33,473 nucleotides of DNA from Flavobacteriaceae bacterium UBA3179. GTDB taxonomy: Bacteria > Bacteroidota > Bacteroidia > Flavobacteriales > Flavobacteriaceae. Of the stretch, positions 6,918-15,424 are shown piece after piece; positions within the stretch are counted from its first letter, which is position 1, and each line of letters starts with the position of its first letter. The notes beneath the pieces were generated by a model, which worked only from the letters and a program-made list of their open reading frames with translations, was not told where the DNA came from and made no database searches. Position numbers and translations under genes: made by a program. Where the stretch lies: contig DEXR01000038.1 of assembly GCA_002364245.1 (NCBI GenBank), forward strand, positions 15,979 through 49,451. Direction: 5' to 3'.

Positions 6918-8474
6918 ATGAGCAACATGACAACCATCAACGAGTCTACCGAGGTTTTTGGACACCCAAAAGGACTACTTTACTTATTTTTTGCTGAATT
7001 ATGGGAACGATTTTCCTTCTACGGAATGCGTGCTTTATTGGTTCTTTATATGACCAAACACCTATTGTTTGATGACGATATGGCTTTTGGTGTTTATGCG
7101 GCGTATATGTCTTTAGTGTATGTAACCCCAATGATAGGTGGGATTTTAGCCGATAAAATACTGGGATACCGAAAATCAATACTACTCGGTGGAGTTTTAA
7201 TGGTTTTGGGGCACTTTTTTCTAACTATTGAACTTCCTATTTTCTTTTATGGATCTTTGGGATTGATTATCGTTGGGAACGGGTTTTTTAAACCTAACAT
7301 TTCTTCTTTTGTAGGCGAATTGTACCAACAAGGAGACACTAGAAGAGATTCTGGATTCACCATTTTTTACCTCGGAATCAATTTAGGAGCTGCAATCGCC
7401 CCGTTGGCCTGTGCTTGGTTTGCTGCAAATTATGGATGGCACTATGGTTTTGTTTTGGCAGGAATTGGGATGGTTGCCGGGCTTTTGGTTTTTAACAGTG
7501 GATTGAAAAGTAATGTGTTTGGAACTAAAGGAAAGGTGCCTTCTCTTGAAAAGTATAATTTAAAAACACTTGGGTTAAATAAAGGAAAGTGGATTGTTAT
7601 TTGTTCCATCATTTCGGTTGTCATTTTTGCAGTGATTGTCAAGTTTCATGAATTTGAAAGCTATTTAGTTTGGATTGTATCACTATTCTTGCTTTCATAT
7701 ATCACCTATATTATTTCAACCGTAAGTACAAAGGAGAAAAAGCGGTTATTGGTCGCGGTATATTTCACCATTTTATACACATTATTCGCAGCTATTTTTG
7801 AACAAGCTGGAAGTTCACTAACCCTATTTGCAGATAGAAATGTAAACTTGGTGGGGATGGACGCCGCAGGCACCAACAGCATCAACGCAGGTTTTATCAT
7901 ACTTTTTGCAGTGCCTTTTTCTATGTTATGGACGTTTTTAAGCAAACGTAATAGCAATCCTAATTCACCCATTAAATTTGGATTGGGATTATTATTTCTT
8001 GGTCTTGGGTTTATCATTTTCGCCATGTCTGCTAACAGTGTTGATGATTTTGCTAGAACGTCTATGACGTATTTAATACTAGGCTATATGGTATTGACAA
8101 TTGGCGAACTGTTTTTATCACCTATAGGCTTATCAAAAATGACAGAGCTTTCCCCTCTAAAATATACGGCTTTCATTATGGGAGTTTGGTTTTCGGCCAA
8201 TTTTTTCGGACACTTTTTTGCAGGGAAAATTGCGAAGCTCACATCTGTTTCAGGTGGAGAACCTTCTGTTTTTTCATCTGGTCTTTTTGGAACCATTACC
8301 AAACAAGTATCAGGATTAACAACTGAAAGTGTTTTATCAGGAAGTGAAGGTTTACAACAACTATTTTCATATGTTTCGGTGTACGCAAGTTTTGGTACCA
8401 TTAGTATAATTGTAGGTATCTTTGCAATATTAATTTCACCTTTAATCAAAAAAATGATGGGTGGTATACATTAA
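6918..8474 (+). CDS. POT/PTR family proton-coupled peptide transporter
   Basis: A 518-residue major-facilitator protein of the proton-dependent oligopeptide transporter family. The signature ELWERFSFYGMRALLVLYM (26-44) carries the ExxERFxYYG proton-coupling motif. A second family signature appears in the GNGFFKPNISSFVGELY stretch near residue 120. Many hydrophobic segments are present, consistent with the 12 to 14 helices of bacterial members. It imports di- and tripeptides with protons across the inner membrane. The gene follows a 113-base gap after the seven-helix protein and is 9 bases upstream of the O-methyltransferase, so those two are likely one transcript. Peptide uptake fits the several proteases and peptidases in the window, although they are not in the same operon. 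Confidence 0.94.
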   Translation: MSNMTTINESTEVFGHPKGLLYLFFAELWERFSFYGMRALLVLYMTKHLLFDDDMAFGVYAAYMSLVYVTPMIGGILADKILGYRKSILLGGVLMVLGHFFLTIELPIFFYGSLGLIIVGNGFFKPNISSFVGELYQQGDTRRDSGFTIFYLGINLGAAIAPLACAWFAANYGWHYGFVLAGIGMVAGLLVFNSGLKSNVFGTKGKVPSLEKYNLKTLGLNKGKWIVICSIISVVIFAVIVKFHEFESYLVWIVSLFLLSYITYIISTVSTKEKKRLLVAVYFTILYTLFAAIFEQAGSSLTLFADRNVNLVGMDAAGTNSINAGFIILFAVPFSMLWTFLSKRNSNPNSPIKFGLGLLFLGLGFIIFAMSANSVDDFARTSMTYLILGYMVLTIGELFLSPIGLSKMTELSPLKYTAFIMGVWFSANFFGHFFAGKIAKLTSVSGGEPSVFSSGLFGTITKQVSGLTTESVLSGSEGLQQLFSYVSVYASFGTISIIVGIFAILISPLIKKMMGGIH

Positions 8475-8483
8475 AATGTCAAC

Positions 8484-9125
8484 ATGGACTTTCTTCCTGA
8501 AAAAATAAACACCTACGTAGAAAATCATTCACAACCCGAACCAGCGCTTTTACGAAAGTTAAATAGAGAAACCTGGCAAAAAGTATTGGCCCCGCGAATG
8601 TTAAGCGGTCATTTACAAGGACGTGTATTGAGTATGCTTTCTAAATTAATAAACCCTAAATACATTTTAGAGATTGGAACCTATACAGGATATTCTGCGC
8701 TGTGTTTGGCCGAAGGAATGCAGAAAGAAGGAGAATTGCATACCATTGACATTAATGAAGAATTACATGATTTTCAGCGAAAATATTTCGATGCTTCCGG
8801 TTTTGGAGAGCAAATTATACAACATACTGGTAACGCATTAGAAATTATTCCGAAGCTATCGCATACTTTTGATTTGGTATTTATAGATGCCGATAAAAGT
8901 AATTATCCAAAGTATCTCGAGATCATCCTTCCGAAGTTAAAAAGTGGATCAGTTATTTTAAGTGATAATGTGTTGTGGAGTGGTAAAGTTGTGAAGCCAG
9001 TTAAAAAAGACGATAAGGATACAAAAGCCTTGCTACAGTACAACAAACTCCTAAATGAGCATCCTAAATTGGAAACAGTGCTTCTTCCTATTCGAGATGG
9101 ATTAACGATTAGTAGAGTAAAGTAA
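8484..9125 (+). CDS. Class I SAM-dependent O-methyltransferase (caffeoyl-CoA OMT-like)
   Basis: A 213-residue soluble methyltransferase of the cation-dependent O-methyltransferase family (PF01596 type). Marks are the SAM motif I EIGTYTGYSAL (63-73), the acidic end of strand 2 in HTIDINEE, and the metal/substrate motif LVFIDADKSNYPKY (131-144) with Asp135 and Asp137. LSDNVLWSGKV, near residue 160, is also typical. Bacterial members methylate catechol-like hydroxyls on small molecules; the natural substrate here is unknown. The start is chosen at ATGGACTTTC because an earlier ATG at 8476 is out of frame. It lies 9 bases after the transporter and ends just before a strong bidirectional terminator. 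Confidence 0.92.
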   Translation: MDFLPEKINTYVENHSQPEPALLRKLNRETWQKVLAPRMLSGHLQGRVLSMLSKLINPKYILEIGTYTGYSALCLAEGMQKEGELHTIDINEELHDFQRKYFDASGFGEQIIQHTGNALEIIPKLSHTFDLVFIDADKSNYPKYLEIILPKLKSGSVILSDNVLWSGKVVKPVKKDDKDTKALLQYNKLLNEHPKLETVLLPIRDGLTISRVK

Positions 9126-9132
9126 TTTATAA

Positions 9133-9164
9133 AAAAAGGTTCAGAGTTGTATCTGAACCTTTTT
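9133..9164. terminator. Bidirectional Rho-independent terminator
   Basis: A perfect 13-base-pair stem (arms 9133-9145 and 9152-9164, AAAAAGGTTCAGA and its complement) closes a six-base loop. The T-tract is built into the stem on both strands. It lies between the convergent O-methyltransferase and S8 protease genes and should stop transcription in both directions. Confidence 0.85.
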
Positions 9165-9184
9165 AGTTTAGCTTTATTTAAGTT

Positions 9185-10699
9185 TTATTGAACCGCTTGT
9201 AAAGCATCAATATTTCCGTAGCCTTTTGTACCGTCTTTATTAGGGTAAAACTCTGAGCTCTGTCGCAATTTATTTAACACTTGACTTCTACTCCACGTTG
9301 GATGGCGCTCCCAAACTAATGCTGCAATTCCGGCGGTGGTGGCTGTTGCTACTGAAGAACCGCCTACATAATCGGTATCTCCATTATAAAAGCCCAATAC
9401 CGCACTGGTTCGGCCATTGTCATTTGCACGTTGCATAACAATGGTAAACTCTATTTCACTACCATCATGACATGTTGCACATTGTTCGTACGTTCCATCA
9501 TCGGTTATTCCGGTTACGGCAACCGTTTCGCTCATACTAGCAGGAAAAATCACCGGATACCAGTTAGTGAAGTCCAAGGAAGTTCCGCCAGCTGCAAAAA
9601 TTAATTTTCCTTTACTGTGTGCATAACGAACGGCGTCTTTTATGTTACCAATAGACCAAGGATAACCTATAGACATAGAAATGATTTTCACCTCGCTTCT
9701 ATCGGCTAATTGTCGTAATGCGTCTTTTACACCTTTACGTTCATGATAATCGTTTAATAATACATCTTCGGTAGCACGATACGCTATTAGGTTTGAGTTG
9801 TACGCCACCCCAACAGGTAGGTTATCATTATTTCTAGGTGAAGCAATAGTTGCTCCCATGCTCGTTCCGTGGCCACATTTATCGTGGGGCCCGTCATAAT
9901 TATTACTCCACCACCATGATGAATCGATAAACGTCCCATATTTTTGAATGGTTCGCCCACTGCTATAACCGTCATTAAAATTGTTCCCCAATAAAGGCTG
10001 ACTTTGAGATACTCCCGTATCGATTAGACCAATAGTAACTCCTGCACCAGTACTGTACCCCCAAGCTTGTTCGATATTATGCTCGTCAAATGTCCAGCTT
10101 ACTAATGAGCCAGGAGCAACTGTACGGTAATCATTGCTATTTAAGGTTTGTCCGTCTTTTCCACAACCGCTGGAAGATCGTTGTTGTGGGTATTGTTCGC
10201 TATAGAAAAAAGAATACGCGTTGGGCTCCATATACCGAATATCGTCTCGTTTTCTCAATTCGGTAATTGTTTTCAGGGATTTTATCTGAACATCAATTAC
10301 ATTTAGTACATCATCGTCTTCGAAAAGAGTTTCTTTTCGAGAACCTTTCTCTATTGAAATTACTTCAGAAACAATAGCATTCTTAGAATCAGTAAGTCTT
10401 GCATTCTTCTCAGTGCTGAAGCTTTCCCCCTTTTCTCCATATCCAATGGTTAAAATACCGCTTCCGTGCACCGTGGCGCTCCATAATACTTGATCGGACG
10501 TTTTATCCCAACTAAAATCGCCCGTACGGCGCAATTGTTCGTCAATGATTTTGTTGATTTGGGGGATGGTTAATAATTCTTGTGACGTTTCAGAAGTAAG
10601 ATCAGTTTCTTGTGTTTCTTCTGTTAGGGGATTGTCTTTTGTACAGCCTATCACAATTATTGCGAACGCGGCCAATACTACGAGTTGTAGTTTTTTCAT
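9185..10699 (-). CDS. S8 (subtilisin-like) serine protease lipoprotein
   Basis: A 504-residue protein with a lipoprotein signal (MKKLQLVVLAAFAIIVIGC, Cys19). A prodomain-like region spans roughly 40-180 and a subtilase domain about 200-504. Catalytic residues visible are Asp227 in GLIDTG, His277 in CGHGTSMG and Ser449 in GGSSVATATTAGIAALVWE (usual form GTSMA). The strand that normally carries the oxyanion-hole Asn (AAGN) reads FAAGG here (Gly372), a notable departure. Cysteines at 179, 275, 407 and 410 could form disulfides. No type IX sorting domain is present; anchoring by lipid is expected, in the periplasm or outer membrane. It is a stand-alone gene 62 bases downstream of the PAP2 gene, with a strong terminator after it. 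Lost or altered activity is possible. Confidence 0.9.
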   Translation of the reverse strand: MKKLQLVVLAAFAIIVIGCTKDNPLTEETQETDLTSETSQELLTIPQINKIIDEQLRRTGDFSWDKTSDQVLWSATVHGSGILTIGYGEKGESFSTEKNARLTDSKNAIVSEVISIEKGSRKETLFEDDDVLNVIDVQIKSLKTITELRKRDDIRYMEPNAYSFFYSEQYPQQRSSSGCGKDGQTLNSNDYRTVAPGSLVSWTFDEHNIEQAWGYSTGAGVTIGLIDTGVSQSQPLLGNNFNDGYSSGRTIQKYGTFIDSSWWWSNNYDGPHDKCGHGTSMGATIASPRNNDNLPVGVAYNSNLIAYRATEDVLLNDYHERKGVKDALRQLADRSEVKIISMSIGYPWSIGNIKDAVRYAHSKGKLIFAAGGTSLDFTNWYPVIFPASMSETVAVTGITDDGTYEQCATCHDGSEIEFTIVMQRANDNGRTSAVLGFYNGDTDYVGGSSVATATTAGIAALVWERHPTWSRSQVLNKLRQSSEFYPNKDGTKGYGNIDALQAVQ

Positions 10700-10761
10700 A
10701 GGTTTGATGGTTTAATTAATAAAACATCAAGATACAAAAAATAGAAATTAATACGATGAAG

Positions 10762-11340
10762 CTACTCTAAGTCCCTAACTTTTAGCTTGTCATGCTCTAA
10801 TGCTTTTTTGCACAATTTATAAAATATAATTGCAAAAATGGTACCTACTAAAGCTCCTACAAGTATATCGCTGGGATAGTGTACTCCTACATAAATTCTA
10901 CTCGTTACAAAAATAAGGGGCCAAATGTAAGCCATAAATATCCATTTGGTTTTCTGCCTTAAAATCAAAGCCATAAAGGTTGTTACTGAAAAACTTGAAG
11001 AAGCATGACCTGAAAAGAAACTAAAGTTTGTGGGTTTTTGAAGTATGCGTATCACTTCAGATAGTGCATCAACATTATTGGGCCGTAACCTTTCAACATA
11101 ATCTTTTACAAAACCTGTAAAGAAAATAGTGATTCCGAAAGTCAATAACAAGAAAAAAAGGATAGCTCCTCCCCGTTTCCATTTAAAGTAGTAGAATATT
11201 AAAACAAAGAAAAGTAGAAAAAGAGGGGTCCAAGTTTCTATTTGTGTGGCGGTAATCCAAAAATTATCAAACTTTTCAATTCCTAATGAATTAAGAAATA
11301 CAAATAACTCTCTGTCCCATTCCTTTAGAATGTCAAACAT
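10762..11340 (-). CDS. PAP2 family membrane phosphatase
   Basis: A 192-residue integral membrane phosphatase of the PAP2/type 2 phosphatidic acid phosphatase family. The three signature motifs are complete: Kx6RP at Lys79-Arg86-Pro87, SGH at 110-112 with His112, and SRx5Hx3D with Arg148, His154 and Asp158. About five or six hydrophobic helices surround them. Such enzymes dephosphorylate lipid phosphates or pyrophosphates at the outer face of the inner membrane, for example undecaprenyl pyrophosphate or lipid A. The substrate cannot be decided from sequence. The start codon overlaps the last base of the tatA stop region, so the two genes are translationally coupled. Confidence 0.93.
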   Translation of the reverse strand: MFDILKEWDRELFVFLNSLGIEKFDNFWITATQIETWTPLFLLFFVLIFYYFKWKRGGAILFFLLLTFGITIFFTGFVKDYVERLRPNNVDALSEVIRILQKPTNFSFFSGHASSSFSVTTFMALILRQKTKWIFMAYIWPLIFVTSRIYVGVHYPSDILVGALVGTIFAIIFYKLCKKALEHDKLKVRDLE

Positions 11341-11627
11341 TAAAATTTGCGTTTAATGGGGCCGGTGATTTCTTCTACGTCATCTTTTACTTTATCAATT
11401 TCCTCACGGACATCTTTAGTTATATCGACATCAATGCCTTGTTTTTCGGCACTTTTGGTAATTTCTGACTTAATATCATTAGTGGCGTCTTTAAGTTGAC
11501 GCATACCTTTCCCCAAGCCTTTAGCTATTTCGGGTACTTTATCGGCACCAAAAACTAGTAATACTATAAAAAGTATAAATACGATTTCAGTACCACTTAT
11601 AAATAAAAAGATTGCCTCTGCATACAT
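11340..11627 (-). CDS. tatA: Sec-independent protein translocase subunit TatA/E
   Basis: A 95-residue TatA-type protein: a single N-terminal membrane helix (about 8-26, after FLFISGTE), the FG hinge (FGADKVPEIAKGLGKGMRQ) and an amphipathic helix, followed by a charged tail. TatA assembles the pore that exports folded proteins with twin-arginine signals. The ISGTE start and K-P-E-I-A-K-G-L-G-K stretch match the Bacteroidota TatA/E form. No TatC is in the window. The start codon is only four bases from a good -7 box, implying an almost leaderless mRNA. It is followed without a gap by the PAP2 phosphatase gene. Confidence 0.92.
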   Translation of the reverse strand: MYAEAIFLFISGTEIVFILFIVLLVFGADKVPEIAKGLGKGMRQLKDATNDIKSEITKSAEKQGIDVDITKDVREEIDKVKDDVEEITGPIKRKF

Positions 11628-11631
11628 ACTG

Positions 11632-11639
11632 CAAATATA
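11632..11639 (-). promoter_or_regulatory. Bacteroidota-type promoter -7 box for tatA (TATATTTG)
   Basis: On the minus strand the sequence TATATTTG followed by C matches TAnnTTTG(Y). Only four bases (CAGT) separate it from the tatA ATG, so the transcript would start at or next to the start codon. No clear -33 TTTG was found at the usual spacing. Confidence 0.5.
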
Positions 11640-11663
11640 AACAAGAATATAATCTAAAAAGAA

Positions 11664-11690
11664 AAAGCCCCGTTAAAACAACGAGGCTTT
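11664..11690 (-). terminator. Rho-independent terminator after the M1 peptidase gene
   Basis: An 11-position stem with one mismatch (AAAGCCTCGTT on the minus strand, against AACGGGGCTTT) and a short loop is followed on the minus strand by TTCTTTTT. It lies 24 bases downstream of the M1 peptidase stop and upstream of the tatA promoter, so it separates the two units. Confidence 0.75.
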
Positions 11691-11714
11691 CTTTATATAA
11701 GTTTTCAGAAAAGA

Positions 11715-14021
11715 TTAATCTTCCACTTTGTTTTTAAATTTATCAAATTCACCTAACTTTTTACGCTTAGGCCAGCTATTGTTTTCTGTATCAATATCAG
11801 CTGTTTCTTCATCTGGATCAACCATTATCTTTGTAATCTCTTTCTCTGAAGCGATTACTTTCCCTACTTGTTTGTCATTCTTTCTCCAAATTTGAGCCGG
11901 GTATTTTACGCGCTCTGTGCTTCCATCGCTATAGGTATACTCTGCAATAATTGGCATTGGGATACCTCCTGGCTTTTCAAAAACTATTTCGTAGAAATAA
12001 TTTGGTTTTTTCAGGTTTGCTCTTTCTTCAGCAGAAAGATTATCCATAATATACTCTTGCAATGTTTTAACATCATCTAAAGAAGCATTTTTCATACTTT
12101 CTTCGTAATCTTCACTTCCTTCTTCAACCATATATACTAATGGTGGCAAGTCGCTTTCTTTCATTCCTCTTGCTTCCATCATCTCTCGTACTTCTTGATT
12201 CATTTTTGAAGTTACATAGAAACGTTTTACGTCTTTTACACCAATATCCGTGTAATCTGTACTATAAAACCAAGCTCTCCAGAACCAGTCAAGGTCCACT
12301 GCAGAGGCGTCTTCCATCGTCCTGAAAAAGTCTTCTGGGGTTGGGTGCTTAAACATCCAACGGTTCGCGTAAACTTTAAAAGCATAATCAAACAATTCGC
12401 GACCCATTATGGTTTCGCGAAGAATATTTAAGCCTGTTGCCGGTTTTGCATAGGCATTAGCTCCAAAACTATAGGTATTTAACCCTTTGGTCATTATTGG
12501 GGCGATGTAATCTTGATCGCCTCCCATATAGCTTACTATGTTTTTAGCAGGACCTCTTCGAGATGGATACTTTTTGTTTGGTGCAATCGCATCTGGGTAC
12601 CACTCACCAAAATCTTGCTCTGCTACATACTGTACAAATGTGTTAAGACCTTCGTCCATCCACGTCCATTGACGCTCATCACTGTTTACAATCATTGGAA
12701 AGTAGTTATGACCTACTTCGTGAATAATTACTGAAATCATTCCGTATTTAGTACGCTCACTGTAATTTCCATCTTCGTCTGGGCGACCGTAATTCCAGCA
12801 AATCATAGGATATTCCATCCCTTGATTTTTAGCGTGTACTGAAATAGCCTTAGGGTAAGGATAATCGAACGTCATACGAGAATATGACTTTAATGTACTA
12901 GCAACAGCTTTCGTTGAAAACTCTTCCCATAGCGGGTTTCCTTCTGGTGGGTACATAGACACAGCCATTACATCTTTACCACTATTTTGTTTAACGGCCA
13001 TCATATCCCAAATGTAACGTCTTGATGTTGCAAACGCATAATCACGAACATTTTCTGCTTTGAACTCCCACGTTTTTTTATTTTTTGTAAATCCTGTTGA
13101 AGCTTTTTCTGCTTCTTCTTGAGTTACAATAATTACAGGTTTATCGTAAGACTTTTTAGCTCTTTCATAACGGTTCATCATCTCTTTGGTAAACACATCT
13201 TTTCTATTTTGAAGCGACCCGGTTGCATCTAATATATGATCTGCTGGAACGGTTATATTTACTTCAAAATCACCGAAAGGCAAAGCAAATTCATCTCTAC
13301 CCCAAAACTGACTGTTTTGCCATCCTTCTACATCATTATAAACCGCCATACGAGGGTAAAACTGTGCAATCACATAGCCACGGTTACCATCTTTAAATTC
13401 TTCATAACCACTACGGGCTCTATCAACAGTGTGTTCTGGAATATTGTACCACCATTTAATTGAGAATGTAAAGTCGTCTCCTGGCTCAAGATCTTCTGGC
13501 ATCTCAACACGCATCATAGTACGGTTAATTGTATGCGGAAGATTTCCTCCTTTTTCATCTTTAACTTCTTGAATATTAAAACCACCTTCAAAAGCCGCTC
13601 CCATATGTTTTTGAACAAAAGAACCAGCCATATCCGCCGGGGCAGCCCCGCTTGGCTCAATTAATGGAGATTTTGAATCTTTGGCACGAACATTTTGATC
13701 TAACTGTACCCATAAATATTCCAATACATCTGGAGAATTATTGGTATATGTAATGGTTTCGTTACCATATAGTTTTTTATTTACATCATCAAGCTCGATA
13801 TCCATTTTATAATCGGCGCGTTGTTGGTAATATTTAGGACCAGGAGCACCACTGGCACTTCTGTATTGATTAGGAGTTGAAAACTCTTCGTACAATTGTT
13901 TAAAACGGTTGTTATTCGTGTGTCCCGGTTTGCGTTCCTCACTACTGTTTTCTTCTTGCGCGTAGACCATTCCTGCTGAGAGGAACAAAACTACCAAGGA
14001 AAGGCATTTAAGTAATTTCAT
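11715..14021 (-). CDS. M1 family zinc metallopeptidase, secreted
   Basis: A 768-residue aminopeptidase-type protein with a signal peptide (residues 1 to about 21, ending VYAQ). After an N-terminal beta-rich region, the gluzincin site reads VIIHEVGHNYFP, giving His434, Glu435 and His438. Glu457 in WMDEGLNTF is the third zinc ligand. The exopeptidase motif upstream reads GMEYPM (401-406), a variant of the classical GAMEN. Such periplasmic or secreted Bacteroidota M1 enzymes trim peptides from the N terminus. No type IX C-terminal domain is seen. A terminator lies downstream. The DUF6702 gene is 66 bases upstream on the same strand, and no clear promoter was found in that gap, so they may share a transcript. 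Confidence 0.94.
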   Translation of the reverse strand: MKLLKCLSLVVLFLSAGMVYAQEENSSEERKPGHTNNNRFKQLYEEFSTPNQYRSASGAPGPKYYQQRADYKMDIELDDVNKKLYGNETITYTNNSPDVLEYLWVQLDQNVRAKDSKSPLIEPSGAAPADMAGSFVQKHMGAAFEGGFNIQEVKDEKGGNLPHTINRTMMRVEMPEDLEPGDDFTFSIKWWYNIPEHTVDRARSGYEEFKDGNRGYVIAQFYPRMAVYNDVEGWQNSQFWGRDEFALPFGDFEVNITVPADHILDATGSLQNRKDVFTKEMMNRYERAKKSYDKPVIIVTQEEAEKASTGFTKNKKTWEFKAENVRDYAFATSRRYIWDMMAVKQNSGKDVMAVSMYPPEGNPLWEEFSTKAVASTLKSYSRMTFDYPYPKAISVHAKNQGMEYPMICWNYGRPDEDGNYSERTKYGMISVIIHEVGHNYFPMIVNSDERQWTWMDEGLNTFVQYVAEQDFGEWYPDAIAPNKKYPSRRGPAKNIVSYMGGDQDYIAPIMTKGLNTYSFGANAYAKPATGLNILRETIMGRELFDYAFKVYANRWMFKHPTPEDFFRTMEDASAVDLDWFWRAWFYSTDYTDIGVKDVKRFYVTSKMNQEVREMMEARGMKESDLPPLVYMVEEGSEDYEESMKNASLDDVKTLQEYIMDNLSAEERANLKKPNYFYEIVFEKPGGIPMPIIAEYTYSDGSTERVKYPAQIWRKNDKQVGKVIASEKEITKIMVDPDEETADIDTENNSWPKRKKLGEFDKFKNKVED

Positions 14022-14087
14022 AATTTGGATTTCTGTTATTTAAAAAGTTTTTAAAAATAGGTTTTCTAATATGGACTGGAAATTGAT

Positions 14088-14594
14088 TTAATTGAAGTTT
14101 AACATATCTTTAGGATTATTCTTCTCTAAAATAAAACTCCTTCTCATTTCTGGTGTTTTAATATGGATGATGTTTTGTTGTTCTTCAAAAAGATCCATTA
14201 ATATTTCATTTTTAACTTCAATGGAATGCAACTCTGTGATTCCAGTAACTTCAATATAAATATTTGCCACATCAATGTCATATTCCCTGCCTATATAGTC
14301 TAACTTAACAGGTTTTCCATTGACATTAACTTTCAATTTTTGAAGAATATATTTTTTTAAATACTCTATATCTCTTTCTGTTTCTTTTGTAGTTGCAATT
14401 GAAATTGACGAATCATAGCGTTCTTGAAGCACATCTTCTACATCATCAATAAATATTTTCGTGATAATTTGCAAAGACTCTTTTTTTGCTACATACTCGA
14501 TATTTGTTGTACTCACATAAAATTTGTGAGGCGTTGTCGAGGCTATCATTAAAGGGAATACTATAGCAAGTAGTGCTACTTTTAAAAACTTCAT
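14088..14594 (-). CDS. DUF6702 family protein, exported
   Basis: A 168-residue protein of the Bacteroidota DUF6702 type, function unknown. It begins with MKFLKVALLAIVFPLMIAS, a signal-peptide-like segment, then TTPHKFYVSTTNIEYVAKKESLQIITKIF, the characteristic family start. The body alternates short beta strands and ends in a polar tail. An upstream in-frame ATG at 14711 would add 39 residues overlapping the previous gene and would bury the signal peptide, so 14594 is chosen. A near-match promoter element (TACTTTG on the minus strand, around 14621-14627) sits about 26 bases upstream. The gene lies between the two regulatory-like orphans and the M1 peptidase, all on the same strand. Confidence 0.82.
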   Translation of the reverse strand: MKFLKVALLAIVFPLMIASTTPHKFYVSTTNIEYVAKKESLQIITKIFIDDVEDVLQERYDSSISIATTKETERDIEYLKKYILQKLKVNVNGKPVKLDYIGREYDIDVANIYIEVTGITELHSIEVKNEILMDLFEEQQNIIHIKTPEMRRSFILEKNNPKDMLNFN

Positions 14595-14646
14595 AAAATA
14601 AATTGTGTTTTTGTTGGACGCAAAGTATTGTGAATTGTTACAAGAA

Positions 14647-15423
14647 TTATTCCTTTTTTTTGAATTCAATCTCATTAAGCCGATTGGTATATTCAAGCCC
14701 TTTTTCTTCAAAAACTGCCAGAACAGCTATGTAGTTTTCTTTTTTGAAGTTGGTTTGAATATCACTGGTCTCTATACAGAAGAGTAAAAAATCGTATAAT
14801 CGGTTTTTAGGTATCTTGTAGGCCTTTTCAAAGAATTCTGGTGTATAAAAATTTATGATAGTAACAACTGTATTGTTTTCGGCTTCCCATTTACGTTTTA
14901 TTTTAAGTTTTTTGTAGTAGCCGGACATGTATTTATACAACGCCTCCAAGTTTACCGAAAGCGGTGTAATAACCTGTCCTATAAGGTTGGGTATTTTTTC
15001 TTCGGGCTCACCCCTAAAGCCGGGTATGCCTACATCGTAAAAATCAAGCTGTTTTTCAGTTTTAATGGTTTTTAGGTCGGTTTCAAGGTTTCCGGTTAAG
15101 TTAGGGCCTAACACTACTTCATCCAATTGATTTACTAATTTATCAAGAGTTTCAATTAAAATACCTTTTTCAATTATTTCAGCAGAAATAGCTACTTTCT
15201 TAGGTACGTAATTTACCGACGAAAACAATAGTGTATCCTGTTCTTTTACGGCTATTGAAAAATTACCGTGAATACCAGTGACCGTATTATATCGCGAAGT
15301 AAGGTTCATAACATGAATTCCTTCCACATCGCTTTTATTTGTAATTTTTCCTTGTACCTGTTCGCGCTGGGCAACAATTTTTACAGATGCAAAAATGAAA
15401 AACAACAAAAAAAGCAACTTCAT
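14647..15423 (-). CDS. Carboxypeptidase-regulatory-like domain protein, second of a tandem pair
   Basis: A 258-residue exported protein. It has a signal peptide (MKLLFLLFFIFASVKIVAQ), then a CarboxypepD_reg-like beta-sandwich (about 22-105: VQGKITNKSDVEGIHVMN, VTGIHGNFSIAV, DTLLFSSVNYV). A linker LDEVVLGPNLTGN follows, resembling the TonB-box-type junction of SusC-like transporters. The remaining 130 residues are helical and unrelated to a plug or barrel. It is clearly paralogous to the gene upstream, sharing the domain, the linker and an FFEKAY...DFLLF motif. The start at 15423 is preferred over an in-frame ATG at 15453, since it gives a clean signal peptide and begins one base after the upstream stop (TAGAATG). 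Function unknown. Confidence 0.82.
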   Translation of the reverse strand: MKLLFLLFFIFASVKIVAQREQVQGKITNKSDVEGIHVMNLTSRYNTVTGIHGNFSIAVKEQDTLLFSSVNYVPKKVAISAEIIEKGILIETLDKLVNQLDEVVLGPNLTGNLETDLKTIKTEKQLDFYDVGIPGFRGEPEEKIPNLIGQVITPLSVNLEALYKYMSGYYKKLKIKRKWEAENNTVVTIINFYTPEFFEKAYKIPKNRLYDFLLFCIETSDIQTNFKKENYIAVLAVFEEKGLEYTNRLNEIEFKKKE

Positions 15424-15424
15424 T

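Noticed and set aside
8084..8449. 121-residue open frame antisense to the POT transporter
   Set aside because: No recognisable domain, entirely inside a conserved membrane protein gene.
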